Source of the DNA: Cellulomonas sp. Root485
Lineage (GTDB): Bacteria; Actinomycetota; Actinomycetes; Actinomycetales; Cellulomonadaceae
Direction of reading: 5' to 3'
Length of the DNA stretch: 64,000 bases
Assembly: GCF_001426705.1 (NCBI RefSeq)
Contig: NZ_LMFC01000001.1
Span: forward strand, 905,102 to 969,101
The first letter of the stretch is position 1. Every line of letters begins with the position of its first letter. Of this stretch, positions 56,443-64,000 are shown piece after piece. The notes beneath the pieces are model-generated. The model was not told the DNA's origin and ran no database searches. It was given only the letters and a program-made list of their open reading frames with translations. The position numbers were made by a program, and so were the translations under genes.

Positions 56443-57653
56443 GCCCGGCGCTCCCCGAGGGAGACGTCGCGCCCGACGACGGGGCACTGCCGGCGTCGGC
56501 GTTCGAGGGTGCCGACGAGCGCGCGTTCGCCGTCTACCTGCACGTGCCGTTCTGCACCGTCCGCTGCGGGTACTGCGACTTCAACACCTACACCGCGACG
56601 GAGCTGGGCGGCGGCGCGAGCCAGCACGCGTACGCGGACACGGCCCTGAAGGAGATCGCGCTCGCGGCCGGGATCCTCCCGCGCCGGCCCGTCAGCACGG
56701 TCTTCGTCGGCGGCGGCACCCCGACCGTGCTGTCGGTCCCGGACCTCGCGCGGATGCTCGGCGGCGTCCAGGACGCCTGGGGGTTCGCCGACGACGTCGA
56801 GGTCACCACCGAGGCCAACCCCGACTCGGTCACGCCCGAGTCGCTCGCGGCCCTCGCCGACGCCGGGTTCACTCGCGTCTCGTTCGGGATGCAGTCCGCC
56901 GTCCCGCACGTCCTGGCCACGCTCGACCGCACCCACGACCCGCGCCGGATCCCGGACGTCGTGCGCTGGGCTCGCGAGGCCGGCCTGGCGGTGTCGCTCG
57001 ACCTCATCTACGGCACGCCGGGGGAGTCCCTGGACGACTGGCGCACCAGCGTCGAGGCGGCGCTCGCGACCGGCGTCGACCATGTGTCCGCGTACGCGCT
57101 CGTGGTCGAGGCCGGCACGCGGATGGCCGTGCAGGTGCGCCGGGGCGAGCTGGAGCTGCCCGACGGCGACGACCAGGCCGCGAAGTACGAGCTGGCCGAC
57201 GACCTCTTCGAGGCGGCCGGGCTGGGCTGGTACGAGGTGAGCAACTGGGCGCGGACGCCCGCGGACGCGTGCCGGCACAACCTCAGCTACTGGCGGGGTG
57301 ACGACTGGTGGGGGATCGGTCCCGGCGCGCACAGCCACGTCGGCGGCGTGCGCTGGTGGAACGTCAAGCACCCGCGCGCGTACGCGGACCGGCTGGACCG
57401 CGGGCTGAGCCCCGCCGCCGGACGGGAGACGGTCACGGGCGACGGCGCGCTGCTCGAACGCCTCATGCTCGGCGTCCGGCTGTCTGCGGGCCTCCCGCTC
57501 GACGCCCTTCCGCAGGATGCGCGACCGTCCGTGGCGGGTCTGGTCGCCGACGGCCTCGTCGACGGGCACGAGGCGATCCAGGGCAGACGCATCGTCCTGA
57601 CCCGTCGCGGCCGGCTGCTGGCGGACGCGGTGGTCCGGGCGCTCGCCGGCTGA
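56439..57653 (+). CDS. hemW: HemW, radical SAM heme chaperone
   Basis: A 404-residue radical SAM protein. The 4Fe-4S motif Cys39-x3-Cys43-x2-Cys46 ([11 protein letters not shown]), [10 protein letters not shown] and a C-terminal HemN-type domain with HNLSYW are present. Family knowledge now assigns heme binding and transfer rather than coproporphyrinogen oxidation. GTG overlaps the lepA stop. This lepA-hemW pairing is standard for the phylum. Confidence 0.93.
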   Translation: MSPALPEGDVAPDDGALPASAFEGADERAFAVYLHVPFCTVRCGYCDFNTYTATELGGGASQHAYADTALKEIALAAGILPRRPVSTVFVGGGTPTVLSVPDLARMLGGVQDAWGFADDVEVTTEANPDSVTPESLAALADAGFTRVSFGMQSAVPHVLATLDRTHDPRRIPDVVRWAREAGLAVSLDLIYGTPGESLDDWRTSVEAALATGVDHVSAYALVVEAGTRMAVQVRRGELELPDGDDQAAKYELADDLFEAAGLGWYEVSNWARTPADACRHNLSYWRGDDWWGIGPGAHSHVGGVRWWNVKHPRAYADRLDRGLSPAAGRETVTGDGALLERLMLGVRLSAGLPLDALPQDARPSVAGLVADGLVDGHEAIQGRRIVLTRRGRLLADAVVRALAG

Positions 57654-57688
57654 CGGGCGCTCGCGTACCGGGCCGGTCGACCGTGCGG

Positions 57689-58069
57689 TCAGCGCACCAG
57701 CTCGAGGCTGAACGGGTAGCGGTAGGAGCCGCCGCGCTGCACGGCGACGGCCGCCAGGATGCTCAGCACGAGGCTGATGATGCTCACCGCGAGGAAGCCC
57801 AGCCAGCCCACGAAGCCGATGACCGGGATCGATCGGACGATCGCGCACACGATGAGCGCGATCAGGACGGTGAGCTGGAAGTTCAGCGCGACGCGCGCCT
57901 CGTCGGCGGCCCCGCTCGGCTTCTCGCGGTTCACCAGCCAGATGACCAGCGCCGCCACCCAGCCGGCGTAGAAGTACGCGAGGATCCCGCCGAGGTGCGC
58001 GAGCATTCCCAGGGTCCGGGTCTGGTCCGCGCTGCTCGGCGGCGGGCTCTGCGGGTGCTCGTACGACAT
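57689..58069 (-). CDS. DUF4870 membrane protein
   Basis: A 126-residue protein. A short Pro-rich N-terminus precedes three membrane spans (about 20-45 MLAHLGGILAYFYAGWVAALVIWLV, 65-85, and 88-110), typical of DUF4870/Tic20-like small proteins. NREKPSGAADEARVALNFQLT is the conserved loop (short form ARVALNFQLT). Function is unknown. GAGGAG lies upstream of ATG 58069. It is convergent with hemW and divergent from the next membrane gene. Confidence 0.85.
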   Translation of the reverse strand: MSYEHPQSPPPSSADQTRTLGMLAHLGGILAYFYAGWVAALVIWLVNREKPSGAADEARVALNFQLTVLIALIVCAIVRSIPVIGFVGWLGFLAVSIISLVLSILAAVAVQRGGSYRYPFSLELVR

Positions 58070-58247
58070 CGTGGCTGCTCCTCGTCCGGATGCCGTCGAC
58101 CTGACGGCAGGCGCAGCCTACCGACCGGGACGGGTGCGCGCCGGAGGTCTCGACATGCCGGGAACATCCCAGTTCCTTGACACGTGACCACCGCCCCGGT
58201 TCGCTGCTCCGTGGGCGACGACCGCCCTGTGACCAGGGAGGCCACAC

Positions 58248-59342
58248 ATGAGCGAGAACCCCGGCGGAACCCCGCCGCGTGACGACGAGCCCGCGACACC
58301 GCCCGAGCCGGCTGCGCCGGTCGGACCTGGCTCGGTCGAGCCGCCCGTCGCCCCGGACCCGGTACCCGAGCCCGCGGCACCGCCCGTCCCGCCCGTGGCA
58401 CCCCCGGCCCCGCCGGCACCCACGTACGGCCACCCTCCGGCCGGGCCCCCGCCCGCGCCCTCCTACGGTCAGCCGCCGGCCGGGCCGCCGCCTGCTCCGC
58501 AGTACGGTCAGCCGCCTGCTCCGCAGTACGGCCAGCCGCCGGCCGGGTCGGCCCCCTACGGCCAGCCCGCCCCGGGCGGGTACCCGCAGCCACCGGCCTA
58601 CGGCCAGGCGCCTGGTGCCTACCCGCCGCCCGCCGGCGGCTACGGGCCGCCGGTCCAGGCCTCACCGGTCGGCGAGGCGTTCTCCTACGGCTGGAAGAAG
58701 TTCACGCAGTCCGGTGGGCTGTTCATCGGCGCCGCACTCGTCTGGTTCGTCATCGCGGCGGTCGTGCTCACGATCGTCGGGTCCATCTTCGGTGGCTTCG
58801 GGGCGCTCCTGAGCACCGGTAACGGCGACGGACTCGCTCCGGGGCTGCAGGTCGGGTTCTCGTTCGGGTGGTTCGTCTTCTCCGCGGTCGCGGCGATCGT
58901 CGGCTACCTGATCCAGGCGGCCTTCATCCGGGCGGCGCTGAACGTGACCGAGGGACGCCAGCTGGGCTTCGGTGACTTCTTCAAGTTCGTCGAGCCGGGT
59001 CCGGTGATCCTGACCGCTCTGATCCTCGCGCTGATCGGCGCGGTGCTGAACATCATCCCGTTCTTCGGGGGGCTCGCCGCGATCGTCGTGAACTTCCTGC
59101 TGATGTTCACCTTCTGGTTCGTCATCGACAAGCACCTCCAGCCGGTGGACGCGCTCAAGGCCAGCTACGCGCTGGTCACCCGGAACCTGTCGACGACGGT
59201 CCTGTTCTACCTGCTGAGCATCGCGATCTACATCGCCGGTGCGATCGTCTGCGGGATCGGCCTCTTCGTGGCGGTGCCCGTCGTGCTGCTGGCGACGGCG
59301 TTCCTGTTCAAGCGGCTGCTCGGCGACCCGATCGCCGCCTGA
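58248..59342 (+). CDS. Pro/Gly/Tyr-rich multispan membrane protein
   Basis: A 364-residue protein. Residues 1-140 are low complexity with many copies of YGQPPAGPP- or QYGQPP-like repeats (cytoplasmic, likely condensate-prone). Residues 145-364 carry about five membrane helices with EAFSYGWKKFTQSG leading in, and ALNVTEGRQLGFGDFFKF between. This resembles DUF975/glycerophosphoryl-diester membrane-domain proteins of unknown role. AGGGAGG precedes ATG 58248. Confidence 0.75.
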   Translation: MSENPGGTPPRDDEPATPPEPAAPVGPGSVEPPVAPDPVPEPAAPPVPPVAPPAPPAPTYGHPPAGPPPAPSYGQPPAGPPPAPQYGQPPAPQYGQPPAGSAPYGQPAPGGYPQPPAYGQAPGAYPPPAGGYGPPVQASPVGEAFSYGWKKFTQSGGLFIGAALVWFVIAAVVLTIVGSIFGGFGALLSTGNGDGLAPGLQVGFSFGWFVFSAVAAIVGYLIQAAFIRAALNVTEGRQLGFGDFFKFVEPGPVILTALILALIGAVLNIIPFFGGLAAIVVNFLLMFTFWFVIDKHLQPVDALKASYALVTRNLSTTVLFYLLSIAIYIAGAIVCGIGLFVAVPVVLLATAFLFKRLLGDPIAA

Positions 59343-59355
59343 CCGTTCACGTGTG

Positions 59356-59390
59356 CGGTGCCCGGTCGCCCGGTGGGCGGCCGGGCACCG
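59356..59390. terminator. Bidirectional terminator
   Basis: A perfect 10-bp stem (CGGTGCCCGG at 59356-59365 with 59381-59390) lies between two convergent genes, ending right at the DUF3097 stop. Confidence 0.7.
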
Positions 59391-60248
59391 TCATGCCGTG
59401 ACGAAGTCGATGAGCTCCTCGACGCGGCCCAGCAGGCTGGGCTCGAGGTCGGCGTAGCTGCGCACCGAGCGCAGGATCCGCTGCCACGCGCGGGCGACGT
59501 CCGCCTGCTCGTCGGCGGGCCAGCCGAGATCGCGCAGGATGCCGTGCTTCCACTCGGTGCCGCGTTCGATCACGGGCCACGCGTCGAGCCCGATCCGCTC
59601 GGGCCGGACGGCCTGCCACACGTCGACGTACGGGTGACCGAGCACCAGGACGGACCCCGCCGGCGTCCCGCGGACGGCATCGGCGGCGATCCGGCTCTCC
59701 TTGGAGCCGGCGACGAGGTGGTCCACCAGCACCCCGACGCGGCGCCCGGGTCCGGGTCCGAAGTCACGGAGGGCGTCCTGCAGGTTGTCGACACCGTCCA
59801 GCAGCTCGACGACGACACCCTCGAGCCGCAGGTCGTCGCCCCAGACCTTCTCCACCAGCTCGGCGTCGTGCTTTCCCTCGACCCAGATCCGGCTGCCGCG
59901 GGCCACCCGGGCGCGGGCGTCGTGCACCGCGACGGAGCCTGACGCGGTGCGGGTCGGGCGGGCGGGCGCCGGAGCGCGCACGGGCGCGGTCAGCGCCACG
60001 GGTTCACCGTCGAGCCAGAAGCCCCGACCGAGCGGGAAGGTGCGCGTCCTGCCGCGCCGGTCCTCGAGCACCACCACGTGCTGGCCGCCGGACTTCTCGA
60101 CGCGGACGACCGCGCCGACCCATCCGGTGGTGACCTCCTCGACGACGAGGCCGGTCTCGGCGGGCTGCGGGCGGCTGGTGCGGGTGGGTCGGTGGTGCGT
60201 CGAGCCGGAGCCCCCGAGCACGTCCGAGCCGTAACGGTCGTCGTTCAC
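59391..60248 (-). CDS. DUF3097 family protein
   Basis: A 285-residue actinobacterial protein. It opens with YGSDVLGG, then ETGLVVEEVTTGWVGAVVRV (short form LVVEEVTTGWVGAVV), and near residue 120 IWVEGKHDAELVEKVWGDDLR (short form WVEGKHDAELVEKVWG), which looks like a Toprim-type nucleotidyl motif, with LVDHLVAGSKES later. Function is unknown; the Toprim likeness suggests nucleic-acid work. GTG 60248 is leaderless (TAGGCT six bases before). It is divergent from hrcA. Confidence 0.82.
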   Translation of the reverse strand: MNDDRYGSDVLGGSGSTHHRPTRTSRPQPAETGLVVEEVTTGWVGAVVRVEKSGGQHVVVLEDRRGRTRTFPLGRGFWLDGEPVALTAPVRAPAPARPTRTASGSVAVHDARARVARGSRIWVEGKHDAELVEKVWGDDLRLEGVVVELLDGVDNLQDALRDFGPGPGRRVGVLVDHLVAGSKESRIAADAVRGTPAGSVLVLGHPYVDVWQAVRPERIGLDAWPVIERGTEWKHGILRDLGWPADEQADVARAWQRILRSVRSYADLEPSLLGRVEELIDFVTA

Positions 60249-60254
60249 CCGCGC

Positions 60255-60260
60255 AGCCTA
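60255..60260 (-). promoter_or_regulatory. -10 box of leaderless DUF3097 gene
   Basis: TAGGCT on the minus strand is followed after 6 bases by the GTG at 60248. Confidence 0.55.
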
Positions 60261-60331
60261 GGGTCTGGTGCCGGGGCAGGAGTCGAGGCGCGCAGCGGTC
60301 GCCCCGTGAGTGTCGCGCCCGCGGCGTAGCA

Positions 60332-60358
60332 TTGGCACTCCCGTGCGGGGAGTGCTAC
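60332..60358. promoter_or_regulatory. CIRCE element (HrcA operator)
   Basis: TTGGCACTC, 9 bases, GAGTGCTAC: this matches the consensus TTAGCACTC-N9-GAGTGCTAA at all but two positions. It lies just upstream of hrcA, which encodes its repressor. Confidence 0.9.
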
Positions 60359-60395
60359 CCCGCCGTGACGGACCGGCGACCACGGAGGAGGCGAC

Positions 60396-61418
60396 ATGAG
60401 CGAGGACCGGCGGCTGGACGTGCTGCGCGCGATCGTCGAGGACTACGTCGCCACCAAGGAGCCCGTCGGCTCGCGCGCGCTGGTCGAGCGGCACTCCCTC
60501 GGTGTCTCGCCTGCGACCATCCGCAACGACATGGCGGCGCTCGAGGAGGGCGGCTACATCGCCCAGCCGCACACCTCGGCCGGTCGCGTGCCGACGGACA
60601 AGGGCTACCGGCTGTTCGTCGACCAGCTCTCGACCGTCAAGCCGCTCTCCAGCCCCGAGCGTCGTGCCATCGGCACGTTCCTGGAGACCGCGCAGGACCT
60701 CGACGACGTCGTGGACCGCGCCGTCCGGCTCATCGCCCAGCTGACCCAGCAGGTCGCGGTCGTGCAGTACCCGTCGCTGCGGCGTTCGGCGCTGCGGCAC
60801 GTGGAGCTGGTGCCGGTCGGTCTGCGGCACCTGCTCGTCGTGCTCATCACGGACACCGGGCGGGTCGAGCAGCGGACCCTCGAGCTCGGTACCGACCTGG
60901 ACGAGTCCGTCGTCGGCCGCCTGCGCACCCGGCTGAACGTCAGTGCCGCCGGTCGACGCCTCTCCGAGCTGCCCGTGGCCCTGGCCGAGCTGACCGAGGG
61001 CTTCACGCCGACCGACCAGGTCCTGGTCAACGCGGTGGTCGCCGTCGTCGAGGAGACGCTGGCGCAGGAGAGCGAGGAGCGGGTGGTGCTCGCGGGCACG
61101 GCCAACCTCGCGCGCGTGGGCAGCTCGGACGTGCGGTCCATCGGCCCCGTCCTGGAGGCGCTCGAGGAACAGGTCGTGCTGCTGCGCCTGTTCTCGGAGA
61201 TGGCCGAGGACCACGCGGCCGTGGCGGTCCGGATCGGCCGTGAGACGCAGCACGACGGGCTCGTCGAGACGAGCTTCGTGACCACCGGCTACGGGGACGA
61301 GGGCGGGGGGTCCGTGGCGCGGATCGGCTCGATCGGCCCGCTGCGCATGGACTACCCCGGGACGATGTCCGCGGTCCGCGCGGTGGCCCGGTACCTGACC
61401 CGGATCCTCGCCCAATGA
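60396..61418 (+). CDS. hrcA: Heat-inducible repressor HrcA
   Basis: A 340-residue repressor of heat-shock genes that needs GroEL to stay active. The winged helix at residues 1-70 has [36 protein letters not shown] (short form [16 protein letters not shown]), followed by the GAF-like and dimer regions. ATG 60396 has GGAGGAGG just upstream. The CIRCE element 38 bases before means it represses itself and dnaJ. dnaJ starts 55 bases after the stop. Confidence 0.97.
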   Translation: MSEDRRLDVLRAIVEDYVATKEPVGSRALVERHSLGVSPATIRNDMAALEEGGYIAQPHTSAGRVPTDKGYRLFVDQLSTVKPLSSPERRAIGTFLETAQDLDDVVDRAVRLIAQLTQQVAVVQYPSLRRSALRHVELVPVGLRHLLVVLITDTGRVEQRTLELGTDLDESVVGRLRTRLNVSAAGRRLSELPVALAELTEGFTPTDQVLVNAVVAVVEETLAQESEERVVLAGTANLARVGSSDVRSIGPVLEALEEQVVLLRLFSEMAEDHAAVAVRIGRETQHDGLVETSFVTTGYGDEGGGSVARIGSIGPLRMDYPGTMSAVRAVARYLTRILAQ

Positions 61419-61473
61419 ACAGCCCTCACCTGGACACACTCTTACCGACCGCTGGAAGCGAGCAGATCCTCCC

Positions 61474-62601
61474 GTGACCGACTACTACGAGATCCTCGGC
61501 GTGCCGCGCGACGCGAGCCCCGAGCAGATCAAGAAGGCCTACCGCAAGCTCGCTCGCGAGCACCACCCCGACGTGGCGGGGACCGACGCCGGCTCGGAAG
61601 ACACGTTCAAGGACGTCTCGCGTGCCTACGACGTGCTGGGCAACCCCGAGAAGCGCCGCGCGTACGACCTGGGCGGCGACCCGTCGTCCCCGGGCGGCGG
61701 CATGGGTGGCGGCTTCGGCTTCCAGGACATCTTCGAGACGTTCTTCGGTGCCGCGACCGGCGCCGCGGCGCAGCGTGGGCCCATCCCGCGGGCCCGTCGC
61801 GGGCAGGACGCGCTCGTCCGGCTCGACCTCGACCTGGCTGACGTGACCTTCGGCGTGCACAAGGACGTCCCCGTGGACACCGCGGTGGTCTGCCCGACGT
61901 GCAGCGGCTCGTGCTGCCGGCCCGGCACGTCGCCGCGCACCTGCGAGGTGTGCGGTGGCCGTGGTTCGGTCCAGCGGGTCGCCCGGTCGTTCCTCGGCCA
62001 GGTCATGACGACCCAGCCGTGCGCCGCCTGTCACGGGTTCGGCACGGTCATCCCCGAGCCGTGCACCGAGTGCTCCGGCGAGGGTCGTGTGCGCTCGCGC
62101 CGGACCCTGAGCGTGGACGTGCCCGCGGGAGTCGACACGGGCACCCGCATCAAGCTCACCGGCCAGGGCGAGGTCGGCCCCGCCGGCGGACCGGCCGGGG
62201 ACGTCTACCTCGAGGTCCGCGAGCGCAAGCACGACACGTTCGTGCGCCGCGGTGACGACCTGCACGCGACGCTCGAGGTGCCCATGACGGCGGCGGCCCT
62301 CGGCACGGTCCTCATGCTCGACACGCTCGACGGACCGCGCGAGGTGGATCTGCGGCCCGGCACGCAGCCGTCCCAGATCGTGTCGATCAAGGGGCTCGGC
62401 GTCGGCCACCTGCACGCCGCCGGGCGCGGCGACCTGCACGTCCACGTCGAGGTGCACGTCCCCACCGCGATGGACGACGAGCAGGCCGAGCTCCTGCGCA
62501 AGCTGGCCGCCCTGCGTGGCGAGGAGCGTCCCGAGGCGCGGCTGTCCGCGTCGAGCTCGGGCGTGTTCTCCAAGCTGCGCGACAAGCTCTCGGGCCGCTG
62601 A
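61474..62601 (+). CDS. dnaJ: Chaperone DnaJ (Hsp40)
   Basis: A 375-residue co-chaperone that stimulates DnaK. The J domain covers 1-65 with HPD at 31-33, then a Gly/Phe-rich linker (GGGMGGGFGFQD), a four-repeat zinc finger (about 143-205: CPTCSGSC, CEVCGGRG, CAACHGFG, CTECSGEG) and the C-terminal client domains. The first zinc repeat ends in Cys instead of Gly. The gene follows hrcA in the CIRCE-controlled operon, so this is likely the second, dnaK-unlinked DnaJ of actinobacteria. Confidence 0.96.
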   Translation: MTDYYEILGVPRDASPEQIKKAYRKLAREHHPDVAGTDAGSEDTFKDVSRAYDVLGNPEKRRAYDLGGDPSSPGGGMGGGFGFQDIFETFFGAATGAAAQRGPIPRARRGQDALVRLDLDLADVTFGVHKDVPVDTAVVCPTCSGSCCRPGTSPRTCEVCGGRGSVQRVARSFLGQVMTTQPCAACHGFGTVIPEPCTECSGEGRVRSRRTLSVDVPAGVDTGTRIKLTGQGEVGPAGGPAGDVYLEVRERKHDTFVRRGDDLHATLEVPMTAAALGTVLMLDTLDGPREVDLRPGTQPSQIVSIKGLGVGHLHAAGRGDLHVHVEVHVPTAMDDEQAELLRKLAALRGEERPEARLSASSSGVFSKLRDKLSGR

Positions 62602-62626
62602 GCGTGACGATGCCGACCTCAGGGTC

Positions 62627-63385
62627 ATGAGCGCGCCCGTCTTCCTCGCCGAGCCCGGCACGCTCGACGGTGTCACCGACGGCGCCACGTACCTCCTGGA
62701 CGGCACCGAGGGCCGGCACGCGGGCGTGGTGCAGCGTCGCGGTCCCGGTGAGCGGGTCGACGTCGTCGACGGTTCCGGGGTGCGCCTCCTCGGCGTGGTC
62801 GGTGCGGTGACCTCCGAGGGTGTGCTCGTGCACGTGCAGCAGCGCGTCGTCGAGCCGGCCCCTGCGGTCGCGCTGGTCCTCGTGCAGGCGCTCGCCAAGG
62901 GCGACCGGGACGAGATGGCGATCGAGGCGGCCACCGAGGTGGGCGTCGACGCGGTGGTGCCGTGGCAGGCGGAGCGGTCGATCGTCGTGTGGCGCGGAGA
63001 CCGCGCCGCGAAGAGCCGGGCGCGCTGGCTCGGGACCGTCCGGGCGGCGGCCAAGCAGTCGCGGCGGGCCCGGGTGCCCGACGTCGAGGTCGCCCTCGAC
63101 GGGCGCGGGCTGACGGAGCGGGTCCGCGCGGTCGTGGCCGCCGGTGGCGTCGCGCTGGTGCTGCACGAGGACGCCAGCGACCCCATCGCGTCAGCGGGAC
63201 TGCCGGAGGCCGGCGAGTGCCTCGTCGTCGTCGGCCCCGAGGGTGGGATCGGTGACGGTGAGCTGGGCCGTCTCGTGGACGCGGGGGCCCGCGCGGTGCG
63301 CCTCGGCCCGCACGTGCTGCGGACGTCGACCGCGGGGCCGGTGGCCCTCGCGATGCTCGCCGAGCGGCTTGGTCGCTGGAGCTGA
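62627..63385 (+). CDS. rsmE: 16S rRNA m3U1498 methyltransferase
   Basis: A 252-residue SPOUT enzyme that methylates U1498 of 16S rRNA. The N-terminal PUA-like domain (about 1-75) is followed by the knotted domain with ALAKGDRDEMAIEAATEVGV (about 85-105), VVVGPEGGIGDGEL near 202, and LRLGPHVLRTSTA-type RLGPHVLRTSTAG near 225, the SAM-binding knot. ATG 62627 is 25 bases after dnaJ. It is the third gene of the hrcA cluster. Confidence 0.93.
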   Translation: MSAPVFLAEPGTLDGVTDGATYLLDGTEGRHAGVVQRRGPGERVDVVDGSGVRLLGVVGAVTSEGVLVHVQQRVVEPAPAVALVLVQALAKGDRDEMAIEAATEVGVDAVVPWQAERSIVVWRGDRAAKSRARWLGTVRAAAKQSRRARVPDVEVALDGRGLTERVRAVVAAGGVALVLHEDASDPIASAGLPEAGECLVVVGPEGGIGDGELGRLVDAGARAVRLGPHVLRTSTAGPVALAMLAERLGRWS

Positions 63386-63432
63386 CCCGCCCGTCCCCGC
63401 ACGAAGAGGAATGCTGTGGGCGCCGCCTCGTA

Positions 63433-63438
63433 GACTGA
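63433..63438 (+). promoter_or_regulatory. -10 box of phoH
   Basis: A TAGACT-like box in the region before phoH, about 55 bases ahead of the ATG, suggests phoH has its own promoter. Confidence 0.35.
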
Positions 63439-63492
63439 GCCCGAGATTCCCACCCGCACCGACCTAAGGAGCGCACGGCGCACGCCGAGCAC

Positions 63493-64000
63493 ATGGCCGA
63501 GTCCACTTCCGCAGCGCGTACCTCCGCCGCACCCGCGCGCGTCGAGCACCGGATCAGCGTCCCCTCCGAGGTCTCCATGGTCGAGCTGCTCGGCCTGCGG
63601 GACGAGGTCCTGCGCACCATCGAGAACGGCTTCACCGGGGTCGACATCCACGTCCGTGGCAACGAGGTCACCCTGGCCGGCCCGGTCGGCGACGTGGCGC
63701 TGGTGTCGCGGCTGGTCGACGAGCTGGTCGAGATGGCCGCCGGCGGCACCCCGCTCACCCCCGACGTGGTGACCCGCTCGGTCGCCATGCTGACGGCGGC
63801 GTCGAGCGCGCGCCCGGCCGACGTCCTGTCCTTCAACATCCTCACGAGCCGCGGCCGGACCATCCGTGCGAAGACGTCGGGGCAGAAGGACTACGTCGAC
63901 GCGATCGACCGGCACACCGTGACGTTCGGCATCGGCCCCGCCGGCACCGGCAAGACGTACCTCGCCATGGCCAAGGCCGTGCAGGCGCTGCAGGACCGCA
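63493..64000 (+). CDS. phoH: PhoH-family ATPase, N-terminal part
   Basis: Only the first 169 residues lie in the window; the frame is open to the last base. An N-terminal extension of about 20 residues is followed by an N-terminal domain (VEHRISVPSEVSMVELLG, VDIHVRGNEVTLAG) and the start of the P-loop NTPase, with Walker A FGIGPAGTGKTYLAMAKAV. This family is predicted to act on RNA in phosphate and stress response and commonly precedes ybeY. The strong AAGGAG at 63466-63471 lies 21 bases before ATG, too far for normal use; the true start may be a non-standard codon or the ATG with a weak site. Confidence 0.9.
   Translation, partial: MAESTSAARTSAAPARVEHRISVPSEVSMVELLGLRDEVLRTIENGFTGVDIHVRGNEVTLAGPVGDVALVSRLVDELVEMAAGGTPLTPDVVTRSVAMLTAASSARPADVLSFNILTSRGRTIRAKTSGQKDYVDAIDRHTVTFGIGPAGTGKTYLAMAKAVQALQDR

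Overview
The base composition (very GC-rich), frequent GTG/TTG starts, many genes with a TANNNT -10 box only 6-8 nt upstream of the start (leaderless transcripts), mycothiol/F420-type enzyme families and actinobacterial gene order (comEA-comEC-holA, then rpsT, and lepA-hemW followed by hrcA-dnaJ-rsmE-phoH) indicate a chromosomal segment of a high-GC Gram-positive actinobacterium. Two secreted GH10 xylanases with Pro/Thr linkers and C-terminal cellulose-binding modules point to a cellulolytic or xylanolytic member of the Cellulomonas group; this placement is inference. No rRNA, tRNA, CRISPR array, insertion sequence or prophage was found, and no gap between genes exceeds about 280 bases.

Layout. 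1-9047: four translationally coupled genes for large, soluble, unrecognised proteins, the first cut by the window edge. 9057-15091: a xylan-use region with xylanase 1 (minus strand), a divergent LacI regulator, an alpha/beta hydrolase, a DUF3237 protein and a paralogous xylanase 2. Palindromes with a CACCGGTG core lie before three of these genes, and a CelR-like box lies before xylanase 2. 15117-21830: ketopantoate-reductase-like protein, PEP carboxylase, a sulfite-oxidase-like Mo protein with its FAD reductase, and a DEAD-box helicase. 22046-28813: an ABC exporter pair, tail-to-tail CYTH and CHAD genes, and a large lipoprotein. 28800-36094: a small unknown protein divergent from an OhrR-like MarR regulator, a VOC protein, an F420/flavin LLM oxidoreductase, a membrane metallophosphoesterase, a lectin-M15 peptidase fusion, an MntR-like regulator and an MFS transporter. 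36032-45808: HerA-like ATPase, leuS, DegV, comEA, a short comEC, holA.

45818-49032 holds two tandem EAL-domain genes (one with ligands intact, one degenerate), then a 47-residue secreted peptide gene followed by an XRE-TPR regulator, an arrangement resembling Firmicutes peptide-pheromone/receptor pairs. 49311-53739 holds rpsT, a lone PemK/MazF-like gene and the ATP-grasp / alpha-E / transglutaminase cassette. 53743-64000 is mostly housekeeping: a mycothiol-type isomerase homologue, lepA, hemW, two small-to-medium membrane proteins, DUF3097, CIRCE-controlled hrcA with dnaJ, rsmE and the start of phoH.

The best candidates for undescribed biology are the four-gene giant-protein cassette (1-9047) and the peptide/XRE-TPR pair (47474-49032). 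The two-xylanase LacI regulon is the best-supported regulatory circuit.
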